Shown: positions 1 to 5,714 of the stretch, one piece after another | Layout of the letters: each line of letters opens with the position of its first letter | Numbering within the stretch: the first letter of the stretch is position 1 | NCBI GenBank assembly: GCA_016763735.1 | Contig: JAESTE010000014.1 | Span: 1 to 5,714 of the forward strand | DNA length: 5,714 bases | Reading direction: 5' to 3' | From: Nitrospinaceae bacterium | GTDB taxonomy: Bacteria; Nitrospinota; Nitrospinia; Nitrospinales; VA-1 | Position numbers and translations under genes: made by a program | Notes under the pieces: generated by a model | The model's input: only the letters and a program-made list of their open reading frames with translations | The model's database searches: none | What the model was told of the DNA's origin: nothing

Positions 1-79
1 CAGTACACACAAAATACCCTTGCGTTTAACGCCTTGTTTTATTTTTAGCGCTGGGGTTGCAAACACGAAAAATTGTTCC

Positions 80-114
80 TTCCCAGTAGAGCATCACAAA
101 TGCTCTACTGGGAA
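80..114. repeat. Perfect 15-bp inverted repeat (hairpin), possible minus-strand terminator
   Basis: TTCCCAGTAGAGCAT (80-94) and ATGCTCTACTGGGAA (100-114) are exact reverse complements around the 5-nt loop CACAA. On the minus strand the stem is followed by GGAACAA and then T5, so it could terminate minus-strand transcripts, though the T-run is 7 nt too far for a classic intrinsic terminator. On the plus strand no T-run follows. It could also be a protein binding site or the relic of a small repeat. It is too strong a stem to be a chance match. Confidence 0.6.
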
Positions 115-238
115 ACTCCATACAATCTCACTCCCCCTCGTTACGTCTCCTCAGAAACGCTCAAATTTGTGCCACCTCATACACCACAGGTTCATTTTTT
201 TTCAAGTAGATTAATAATTTTGCACAGGGGGGGCTTCC

Positions 239-293
239 CTCTCAACATGAGATCTTTACATAAGTCGTCATTGCGAGCGCAGCGAAGCAATCC
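239..293 (+). repeat. Dispersed ~55-bp repeat, copy A
   Basis: This copy runs from CTCTCAACATGAGATC to AGCGAAGCAATCC and differs at 4 of 55 positions from the copy at 738-792. ATTGC (270-274) can pair with GCAAT (287-291). With the inverted copy B about 95 bp away it forms a convergent pair like those in BIME-type repeat clusters. No coding function is apparent. Confidence 0.85.
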
Positions 294-388
294 AGATTAA
301 AATTACTAACTTTAGTTTCAACCATTACGATTCAGAGTCATTGGGGATGCCCAAAGGTTGTTTGAAAAATGAATTTTTATAATAGTCT

Positions 389-418
389 GGATCGCCACGC
401 CACTTTGCGGCTCGCGAT
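389..418 (-). repeat. Dispersed repeat, copy B (inverted, split by the MITE), left part
   Basis: GGATCGCCACGCCACTTTGC followed by GGCTCGCGAT is the reverse-orientation form of the core present at 239-293 and 738-792, although diverged. On its own it stops short of the conserved CGTCAT end. The missing piece is found at 716-718 (GACG with the next base) after the inserted element, so the two parts together read GGATCGCCACG...CTCGCGATGACG. This is the expected inverted partner of CGTCATTGCGAG...GCAATCC. Confidence 0.7.
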
Positions 419-710
419 TGTATAGGTTACGTAATTCGTTGATAAAAATTGTCACACCGTAAAACCCCCTCCCCTCAAGGGAGAGGGAGCAAAAAATCCC
501 TTCTCCCATGCTCCCAAATACTCGTGCAATATGCAGGTTAGGGGAGGGTTGGATTGATTATTATCAAGTCCAACAGCAATCCCACACCCCTCCCAACCGT
601 CACTCAATGAGTGGCCCTTATGAGAGGGGAGGAGCAGAGTTCCATCCGTTCTAAACAGAGAAAACCAATTTTTTTACGAATTCTTATCAACGAATTACGT
701 AACCTATACA
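419..710. mobile_element. 292-bp MITE-like element with 27-bp perfect inverted ends
   Basis: The ends are perfect inverted repeats of 27 bp (419-445 and 684-710), beginning TGTATAGGTTACG and ending CGTAACCTATACA; with one mismatch the match extends to 32 bp. GCGAT flanks both sides (414-418 and 711-715), a 5-bp target site duplication. No plausible transposase gene lies inside, so it would be non-autonomous and need an enzyme from elsewhere. The interior is itself partly palindromic: CCTCCCCTC-AAGGG at 468-481 matches the complement of 615-632, and 536-556 pairs imperfectly with 577-598, both nearly centred on the middle of the element. I cannot assign a transposase family: the TG...CA ends and 5-bp duplication fit more than one IS family. 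The element interrupts an older dispersed repeat. Confidence 0.85.
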
Positions 711-719
711 GCGATGACG
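711..719 (-). repeat. Copy B of the dispersed repeat, right remnant with duplicated target
   Basis: GCGAT at 711-715 is the second copy of the target duplication, and the following GACG completes the repeat core that was cut at 418. Its identification depends on accepting the insertion at 419-710. Confidence 0.6.
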
Positions 720-737
720 GGGGTTATGCAAAGGCCT

Positions 738-792
738 CTCTCAACATGATATCTTTACATAAGTCGTCATTGCGAACGAAGTGAAGCAATCC
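738..792 (+). repeat. Dispersed ~55-bp repeat, copy C
   Basis: This copy matches 239-293 at 51 of 55 positions, in the same orientation, starting CTCTCAACATGA and ending GTGAAGCAATCC. Its core CGTCATTGCGAACGAAGTG carries ATTGC (769-773) and GCAAT (786-790), which can pair as a short hairpin. It lies about 60 bp past the stop codon of the porin gene, so it may sit in the 3' end of that transcript. Cores of this form (CGTCATTGCGAG...GCAATCC) are, from memory, widespread as intergenic repeats in many bacterial phyla. Confidence 0.85.
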
Positions 793-851
793 ATGTTCTA
801 CAGTGAACATTTGTTTGCAAAAGGATGCATTGCTGACGCTCAAAAGGGGTT

Positions 852-2245
852 TTAGAAACGAAAGGTGAGCATGGAATCGAGGTAGATGATGTCGAGTCCC
901 GGAGAGGTTTGCTTGAGAAATTTTTCGGCGCGAAAATAGACAAATATCCCTTTTAAATCCAGATGCCGATTGAAGGTATATTTTACTTCCAGTTCGGGTT
1001 GGGTACCAACATAACGCGCCCGGCTGGTTTGACCGCTTCTAAGCAAGCCATTGCCAATGGAATAGACACCGTCATTCAAGCTATCCCGCCAAATAAACAA
1101 AGTGCTTGTGGTGAAAGACCAGTGTTCGTCCAGGGTCACCGCTATTCTGGGGTGTAAATCGCGCTGGTTGATAAGACCGCTGGCGGCAAGCTGGTTGATA
1201 TGCTTTCCTTTCGGGAAAAATGGATTGAATGAATTCAAAGTTCCATCCGCTGGGTCTTTATCTCCGGAATACACATCCGCTCTCAGACTAAAGCGCACTT
1301 TGCCGGTTTCGCCGAATGGCAGGGTAAAACCGGTATCGGATGCCAGGGCATAGGCACCAATGTTGCCGTTACCGAATGTGCCAAACTGGTATAAGAATTC
1401 AAAATTGTAATCGAGGTTTTTTTCTTTGCCCCACAGCCGGGTTCCAAACGTATGGCGCATTTCTCTTGCCGAACCCTGATCATAGCGTGCATTGCGGTCG
1501 TGCAACCCCAGATAATACAAGTCGGTATTCAGGGAAAATTTTTGCGCACTCCATACAGGCCCCACAAAGTTTTTTCATCTCCTGATGTATTATCGAAGAC
1601 CTTTGGCTTGTTAGTCACAGGCAGAGCCCCGAAGGCACACACATCCCATTTACCTGTACGGAATATGCCGGTTACAGCATCATGGCTTAGACGCATATTG
1701 GGCCGTTCGCGATAATTAAAAAAACGTCTGCTCCCAAAAATAATTTCCTGTCGTCCAGCACGCAGGGTCAGGGATTGCTCGGATTCATCCCACAACTTAA
1801 AATCAATGAACCCCTGGTTCACCGCAATCGAGTCTTTATCTACTCCTCGCGGTCCTCCGTTTCTCCCTGTTTCGATACCGCTCATCAACTGAACAAAAAA
1901 ACGAGTGCGTTCTCCTGCATGAAGGTCTCCATGAACCAAATAGCGCTGCAGGTAATACCCGTTGTTGTCCTGGACACCTTTGCCCCAATTATTATCAATG
2001 AACTCGTAATGTTGGCGGGTTTCTCCACCTAAGGTCAAATAGAGGGACTCCGATTTATTGAGTGGGATGTATTTTACGGGATCAAAAAAATTGGTTCTAT
2101 GGCTGGGGTTTTTCAGAAAAATGTAATCTTCCTTGTATCGCGATGAGTTGAATGAAGGACGCTCATTGTCAGCCCAAACGGAGAATGGAAGCCAAAACAT
2201 TATTAGCATCACTACCAAAATCTTTACAAGACCATGATTTGACAT
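852..2245 (-). pseudogene. Alginate-export-family outer-membrane porin, interrupted by one frameshift
   Basis: This encodes an outer-membrane beta-barrel of the alginate export family (Pfam Alginate_exp type), probably a channel for an anionic solute or oligosaccharide. Two frames cover it: the N-terminal part ends at the TGA at 1529-1531, and the C-terminal part continues in the -1 frame from about 1538 to the TAA at 852-854. Joined, they give 464 residues. Residues 1-25 are a signal peptide, likely cut after SVWA. Family motifs run through both halves: RTNFFDPVKYIPL (50-62), LTLGGETRQHYE (70-81), LRAGRQEIIFGSRR (161-174) and RPNMRLSHDAV (181-191) in the first; DLYYLGLHD, SGDKDPADGTLNSFNPFFPK (327-346) and the terminal LTFRF in the second. 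ATG at 2243-2245 is chosen because AGGGG lies 5 nt upstream and the signal peptide then starts cleanly. A longer start at 2299 would put 18 non-signal residues in front and overlap the regulator gene. The gene may be dead, mis-assembled or recoded. The family is confident, the substrate unknown. Confidence 0.85.
1535..1543 (-). other. Frameshift site in the porin gene (A5T4 run)
   Basis: On the coding strand the run AAAAATTTT is read CGC AAA AAT TTT CCC TGA and stops. Adding one T, or slipping back one base, gives CGC AAA AAT TTT TCC CTG AAT. This joins LWGLYGVRKNF to SLNTDLYYLGL, matching the family pattern of LWG-Y followed by DLYYLGL. The heptamer A AAT TTT fits the X XXY YYZ slippery pattern in the correct frame, but no obvious downstream stem or upstream Shine-Dalgarno-like stimulator is visible. 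A one-base deletion or a homopolymer sequencing error is the simpler reading. Confidence 0.8.
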
Positions 2246-2261
2246 AGAGGCCCCTGTTAGA

Positions 2262-2933
2262 TTATGGATTGGTGTTGGGACCTTCTTGTAAAAAGCCATT
2301 TTTGAACGCGTAGTGAAGGAGATCGGAACTATTTTTAAGCCCCATTTTTTCTAGAATATTAGCTCGGTGCGTGCTGATGGTTGCCATACTTACCGACAAC
2401 TCCTGTGCAATTTCCTTGGTTTTTTTTCCTGAGGCGATCAGGCAAAAAACTTGAAACTCTCGCTTGGAAAGATGCTCATGCGGGGATTTTACAGTATCGT
2501 TATGGAGCTCTTCAATTAATTTCCCTGTGAGTGAAGGGCTAATAAATTTGCCGCCTGAAGCTACAGTGCGAACGGCCTGATGCAATTGATTTGAGGCATT
2601 GGCTTTAGTCATATATCCTGAAGCTCCTGCCTTGATCAAGCGTAAACCGTAATGGTCCTCAGAAAAAATACTTAACATCAGAACATTTAGTTTCGGGTAC
2701 AGGGCTTTTAACTGGATCATCACTTCCCAGCCATTTTTCTCTGGCATTTCGATGTCCAGCAAAATCACGTCTACTTCCAGGTCTTTGATACGTTCCAGCA
2801 CCTGATTGCCGTCTTCTGCTTCACCAACCACCTCCATGTCTGGATTTTGATTGAGGACATGTTTCAGACCTTGACGCACCACAAAATGGTCGTCTGCAAT
2901 AAACACGCGAATTTTACTCTGTGATTGAGCCAT
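2262..2933 (-). CDS. Response regulator, NarL/FixJ type with LuxR-type HTH
   Basis: This 223-residue cytoplasmic transcription factor is the likely phospho-acceptor for the overlapping kinase. The receiver domain spans about 8-123: acidic pocket Asp14-Asp15, phospho-acceptor Asp60 in VILLDIEMP, Ser88 and Lys110 (GYMTK) as switch residues. A LuxR-type helix-turn-helix follows at about 153-215, with LSKREFQVFCLIASGKKTKE, then IAQELSVSMATISTHR (recognition helix) and ILEKMGLKNSSDLLHYA. Length and architecture are standard for the NarL family. The start codon lies inside the 3' end of the kinase gene, 20 bp overlapping, with only a weak GGA upstream, so translation is probably coupled. The stop is 16 bp before the porin ATG, which suggests that the porin is co-transcribed and may itself be a regulated target. 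Targets cannot be deduced from sequence alone. Confidence 0.95.
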   Translation of the reverse strand: MAQSQSKIRVFIADDHFVVRQGLKHVLNQNPDMEVVGEAEDGNQVLERIKDLEVDVILLDIEMPEKNGWEVMIQLKALYPKLNVLMLSIFSEDHYGLRLIKAGASGYMTKANASNQLHQAVRTVASGGKFISPSLTGKLIEELHNDTVKSPHEHLSKREFQVFCLIASGKKTKEIAQELSVSMATISTHRANILEKMGLKNSSDLLHYAFKNGFLQEGPNTNP

Positions 2934-4323
2934 GTTGTTCCAGAGGAATGGTCACCTGCACCAGAGTACCTTCGTTTCCGGTTATATCAAACCGACCATT
3001 TAAGAAATATACTCGCTCGCGAATCCCGAGAAGACCTAGCGAATTTTCATTGAATATTTCATCGGTAGCAATGCCTTTACCATTATCATGGATTTCCAGA
3101 ACAACTTGCAAGGCATCGACCTGCAAGTTGACCGTAACATTTTTAGCAGCAGAATGACGAGAGATGTTGGTCATCGCTTCCTGAAAAATACGGAATACGG
3201 TGATCTTGATTTCCCGGTTCAGCTCTGTGCTAGAAGGAGACCATTGCACCTGGCATTGAATTCCAGTTCTTTTCTCAAACTCCAAAGTTTCCCATCGCAT
3301 GGCTTCACCCAAACCCAGCACATCCAGAATTTGAGGGCGCAGCTCTGTTGCAATTCTCTGAACAGACTGAATGGTATTATCAATCAATTTGTTCATGCCA
3401 CCAATACGTTGCTGGGCTATAGCGGGAACAGGATCTAGATCGTGGTTCAAACAACCTAACTCCATCTTCAATGCCGTGAGAGTTTGCCCCAATTCATCAT
3501 GAACTTCTCGCGCTATATGGGCTTTTTCTTCTTCCCGAATCGTTTGCAACTGGTTGCTCAAACCACGTAACTGCTCTTTTGATTTGATCAACCGGCCTTC
3601 AGTAGCAATATGTTCTTCGATTTCCATCTCCAGGTTTTCATTGCTTTGATGGAGAGCTAGAACCACACGATTACGAAAATATTCAAACCGATACAATGCA
3701 ATATAGATGCTTACAAAAATGATAAAACAGACAATCATTAAAATGTATTGAGTGGCCTTGAAATATTTCAAATCGATGGAGATGAGTTCCATCAAACGAA
3801 ATTTAATTTGGTCCGCATTTTCTGTGAATGTGCGGTAGACCTTGTCATAGCGATAATCTATAGGCGATCCTGTCAGGGAACTTTCACGGTTAGACAGCCG
3901 ATGTTCGGCAATGGCTCTGAACTCTTTTAGCTCCTGAATGACTTTTTCCATCATCTCTCGAATTTCTATATCTTCCAGAGGAACAATAACTTGCTCTACA
4001 TATTCTCCGCCGTCAAGCATGGCTTGTGCATTTTTTCCTGCTCTATCCAAGGCTTCTTCAACATCTTCCATGCTTTTTGTTGTGTCCCCGGCTAAAATTT
4101 CTTCAACCAGCATATGCGCTACGGATACGTTGAGTTTTATTTCGGTGTCAGCATTGAGAAGCGGTGCGTAAACCGTGATCATTTCTAATCCTTTTTGAAA
4201 ACTAAAACCCACTACTCCAATTACCATAAGCAATAAAAAAAACAGGGAAATGGGTATGTAACGGGGTATGATCGCCAGTTTTCTGTTAGGGTCGTTTGAA
4301 ACTTGAATTTCTGATATAGCCAT
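2914..4323 (-). CDS. Sensor histidine kinase, NarL/HisKA_3 type, membrane-bound
   Basis: This 469-residue inner-membrane sensor kinase phosphorylates a partner response regulator. Transmembrane helix 1 lies at about 22-42 and helix 2 at about 191-211. They enclose a ~148-residue, mostly helical periplasmic sensor region that I cannot assign to a named domain; it carries AHMLVEEILAGD at 69-80. A coiled-coil linker (about 220-265) leads to the HisKA_3 dimerisation domain with AREVHDELGQ, phospho-acceptor His275. The ATPase domain follows: N-box RIFQEAMTN with Asn386, DNGKG at 413-417, and SLGLLGIRERV at 428-438. All key residues are present, so the enzyme should be active. The first Met is needed to keep helix 1 whole, although the sequence just upstream of it (ATTCGAAA) has no good ribosome binding site. 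Its 3' end overlaps the response-regulator gene by 20 bp, which marks that protein as its partner. The signal sensed is unknown. Confidence 0.95.
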   Translation of the reverse strand: MAISEIQVSNDPNRKLAIIPRYIPISLFFLLLMVIGVVGFSFQKGLEMITVYAPLLNADTEIKLNVSVAHMLVEEILAGDTTKSMEDVEEALDRAGKNAQAMLDGGEYVEQVIVPLEDIEIREMMEKVIQELKEFRAIAEHRLSNRESSLTGSPIDYRYDKVYRTFTENADQIKFRLMELISIDLKYFKATQYILMIVCFIIFVSIYIALYRFEYFRNRVVLALHQSNENLEMEIEEHIATEGRLIKSKEQLRGLSNQLQTIREEEKAHIAREVHDELGQTLTALKMELGCLNHDLDPVPAIAQQRIGGMNKLIDNTIQSVQRIATELRPQILDVLGLGEAMRWETLEFEKRTGIQCQVQWSPSSTELNREIKITVFRIFQEAMTNISRHSAAKNVTVNLQVDALQVVLEIHDNGKGIATDEIFNENSLGLLGIRERVYFLNGRFDITGNEGTLVQVTIPLEQHGSITE

Positions 4324-4359
4324 TTTCGAATAAAATAAAAAGGTGATTTCCCCTAGAGT

Positions 4360-4395
4360 AATTTATTCCCTTCTTCTCTGCTATAGAATTTATTC
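4360..4395. repeat. Pair of 9-bp direct repeats upstream of the kinase gene
   Basis: AATTTATTC occurs at 4360-4368 and again at 4387-4395, 27 bp apart start to start, within 75 bp upstream of the kinase start codon. Paired AT-rich repeats here could be a regulator binding site, perhaps for the neighbouring response regulator. In AT-rich intergenic DNA they could also arise by chance. No convincing -35/-10 pair was found around them. Confidence 0.25.
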
Positions 4396-4443
4396 AAGTA
4401 GCTCATGTGGGGGTTATTGATAAAAAACTGCAGGTAACAATAC

Positions 4444-4483
4444 AGCGTGAGTAGATAGAAAAAGGCTTTCCCCTACTCACGCT
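4444..4483 (-). terminator. Hairpin after the SulP gene, possible terminator
   Basis: Perfect 11-bp arms AGCGTGAGTAG (4444-4454) and CTACTCACGCT (4473-4483) enclose an 18-nt loop that contains a weaker GAAA/TTTC inner stem. It lies 48 bp past the SulP stop codon and before the kinase gene, so it could end SulP transcription. No U-tract follows directly on the minus strand: the next bases are GTATTGTTACCTG and a T6 run comes about 13 nt later. It may therefore be a weak or factor-dependent terminator, an mRNA-stabilising end, or an operator-like palindrome. Confidence 0.4.
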
Positions 4484-4531
4484 ATATGATGTGGTAAATA
4501 ACTATTGATTTCAGTACTGATGCAATCGGGA

Positions 4532-5714
4532 TTATTTTAAACAGACCGTCTTGTTCACGGTCAGCTCTTTTGCCATATTAATGGCATCATTAATGACCTC
4601 AAAATAATTTTTCTGCTCCAACTGGTCCAGAACCTTCACACTTTCGAGGACTTTCATAATATGAGGAGGAGCATTGCAGATCAGCACGTTTTTCCCATTC
4701 TTTTTAGCCTTGGAAATCAAGTCCTCCAAAGCATAGGCTCCGGAAAGATCTATCATGCTGACATCTTTTAATTTTATAATTAATGTGCTGTGTTTTTCTG
4801 CAGCATCGTAGGTGTCTTCCAACTGCTTAACCGCACCAAAGAACATAGGCCCGCGTGGACGAAGAATTTTTACCTGCTGTTTCAAATCCTCATCCAATAA
4901 TTCCTTAGTAACGTCATCTTCAAGGTAGGTCAGGTTGGTTTTATATACTCTACTTATTTCCAAGACAAATCTGAAGAATGCCAAAACGATGCCGACAGCC
5001 ATGGCCACTAACAAATCTTCAACAATGGTTATTATTAAAACGGTCCAGAAAACGATCATATCTGTCAAGGGCAGGCGATGCAGAACGGGTAAAATGCGAT
5101 AGTCCAAAATATCGATACCGACCTTGAATAAAATGGCGGCAAGACAAGCCATGGGAATCTGTTCCGCATAAGGCCCCAGGCCCAAAACCAGAGCTAACAG
5201 CACGAGACCGTGAACAACGGATGACAGGGGAGTTTTGCCTCCAGACTGTATATTAGCTACGGTTCGCATGGTTGCAGTAGCTGTGGTTAACCCCCCTACC
5301 AGGCCCGCGGCGCAATTGGCCAGCCCCTGGCCAAATGATTCACGATCACTGCTGTGCTTGAGCCCTGTCATGTTGTCGGCAACGATACAAGTTAGCAAAG
5401 AATCAAACACAGCCAGCCCCGCCAACCCTGCGGCGGGCCCGAAATAATCATCAAATTTTGACCAGTCAGGCCAATAAAGTTCAGGAAAACCTGTTGGAAT
5501 ATTTCCAATATATTCGATATCAAAACTGTTCATATTTGCAATGGCCGTTCCGGTCAATAATGCCAAAAGGGGTGCGGGTATTATTTCCAGCTTGGGAACC
5601 ATTTTTACTACCCGAGGCCAAATAAACAAAACCGCCAAAGTCGGCACAGAGACCATGAGAGCCTCAGACTTAAAGTGTATCAGCGCGTTAGGGATGTCGT
5701 AAATACCTTCCATG
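4532..5714 (-). CDS. SulP-family anion transporter with STAS domain (partial, N-terminus outside window)
   Basis: This is an inner-membrane transporter of the SulP (SLC26-like) family, whose members move sulfate, bicarbonate or other small anions. The visible 393 residues run off the right edge. Family members are usually about 500-600 residues, so roughly the first 150 residues (early membrane helices) are missing, and the Met at the edge is probably internal. Residues about 93-170 hold the conserved core: FDSLLTCIVADNMTGLKH, then GQGLANCAAGLVGG, then TATMRTVANIQSGGKT. Further hydrophobic helices lie at about 168-182, 187-202 and 218-250. Residues about 280-382 form a cytoplasmic STAS domain; its conserved loop IDLSGA carries Ser324 at the position phosphorylated in anti-sigma antagonists. 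The TATATMRT stretch reminds me of the bicarbonate transporter BicA subgroup, but the substrate cannot be read from sequence. The gene ends in TAA at 4532-4534, 208 bp before the kinase gene on the same strand. The family is secure; substrate and start are not. Confidence 0.93.
   Translation of the reverse strand, partial: MEGIYDIPNALIHFKSEALMVSVPTLAVLFIWPRVVKMVPKLEIIPAPLLALLTGTAIANMNSFDIEYIGNIPTGFPELYWPDWSKFDDYFGPAAGLAGLAVFDSLLTCIVADNMTGLKHSSDRESFGQGLANCAAGLVGGLTTATATMRTVANIQSGGKTPLSSVVHGLVLLALVLGLGPYAEQIPMACLAAILFKVGIDILDYRILPVLHRLPLTDMIVFWTVLIITIVEDLLVAMAVGIVLAFFRFVLEISRVYKTNLTYLEDDVTKELLDEDLKQQVKILRPRGPMFFGAVKQLEDTYDAAEKHSTLIIKLKDVSMIDLSGAYALEDLISKAKKNGKNVLICNAPPHIMKVLESVKVLDQLEQKNYFEVINDAINMAKELTVNKTVCLK

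Larger units (their letters stand above)
1..851. other. Gene-free, repeat-rich intergenic region
   Basis: No reading frame here has recognisable protein character: the short frames on both strands cross repeats or palindromes and show no family motifs. The region holds a 15-bp hairpin (80-114), three copies of a dispersed repeat, and one MITE-like insertion. Nothing was recognised in 1-79, 115-238 and 294-388. No RNA gene was recognised. The region lies downstream of the porin gene; whatever lies left of the window is unknown. Confidence 0.7.

Noticed and set aside
20..300. Two overlapping plus-strand frames of 64 and 75 codons
   Set aside because: They run through the 15-bp palindrome and dispersed-repeat copy A, have no recognisable domain and no clear ribosome binding site.
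318..509. 63-codon minus-strand frame
   Set aside because: It crosses the end of the MITE and a dispersed repeat, has no family motif, and its sequence is explained by those repeats.
601..613. CACTCAATGAGTG palindrome as an operator
   Set aside because: It lies inside the palindromic interior of the MITE and is not near a gene start.
239..792. Repeats as a CRISPR array
   Set aside because: Only three copies, unequal spacing, mixed orientation and an insertion between them; no regular spacers and no cas genes.
793..810. Small inverted repeat ATGTTC/GAACAT just past the porin gene, as a terminator
   Set aside because: A 6-bp AT-rich stem with no T-run on either side is too weak to call a terminator.
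1535..1543. Programmed -1 frameshifting as an established feature of the porin gene
   Set aside because: The heptamer fits, but no stimulatory structure is visible and the family normally has a single uninterrupted frame, so mutation or sequencing error is preferred.
2243..2299. Longer start for the porin at 2299
   Set aside because: It adds 18 residues with no signal-peptide character in front of a complete signal peptide and overlaps the regulator gene, whereas ATG at 2243-2245 has AGGGG at 5-nt spacing.
4413..4440. Possible sigma-70 promoter for the kinase gene: TTGTTA, 16 bp, AATAAC on the minus strand
   Set aside because: Only 4 of 6 matches in each hexamer in AT-rich DNA, which is near chance level. 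No sigma-54 type -24/-12 element was seen either.

Overview
The window looks like chromosomal DNA of a Gram-negative bacterium. It encodes an outer-membrane beta-barrel protein with a signal peptide and a C-terminal phenylalanine, next to an inner-membrane sensor kinase. Base composition is moderate, and the left end is rich in dispersed repeats. The protein families would fit Nitrospinota or deltaproteobacterial-type lineages, but I cannot place the organism with confidence.

All recognisable genes are on the minus strand, so transcription runs from high to low coordinates. At the right edge (4532-5714) is the C-terminal two thirds of a SulP-family anion transporter with a cytoplasmic STAS domain. 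Its N-terminal part lies outside the window. A 208-bp gap follows, holding an 11-bp-stem hairpin and a pair of 9-bp direct repeats. Next comes a compact unit of three genes. A NarL-type sensor histidine kinase (2914-4323) overlaps its LuxR/NarL-type response regulator (2262-2933) by 20 bp. Only 16 bp after the regulator stop begins an alginate-export-family outer-membrane porin (852-2245). The layout suggests a two-component system co-transcribed with a porin. What it senses is unknown.

The porin reading frame is broken once, at an A5T4 run (1535-1543). Both halves match the family, and a single -1 shift at that point restores a 464-residue protein. A recent mutation, an assembly error, or (less likely) programmed frameshifting at the heptamer A AAT TTT could explain it.

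The left 851 bp contain no convincing gene and are built of repeats. Two direct copies of a ~55-bp element with the core CGTCATTGCGA...GCAATCC lie at 239-293 and 738-792. A third, inverted and diverged copy (389-418 plus 711-718) is split by a 292-bp element at 419-710. That element has perfect 27-bp terminal inverted repeats, a 5-bp target duplication (GCGAT) and a largely palindromic interior, as expected of a MITE. Removing it with one GCGAT copy rejoins the interrupted repeat. A 15-bp perfect hairpin lies at 80-114. The nested MITE insertion and the frameshifted porin are the most notable findings.
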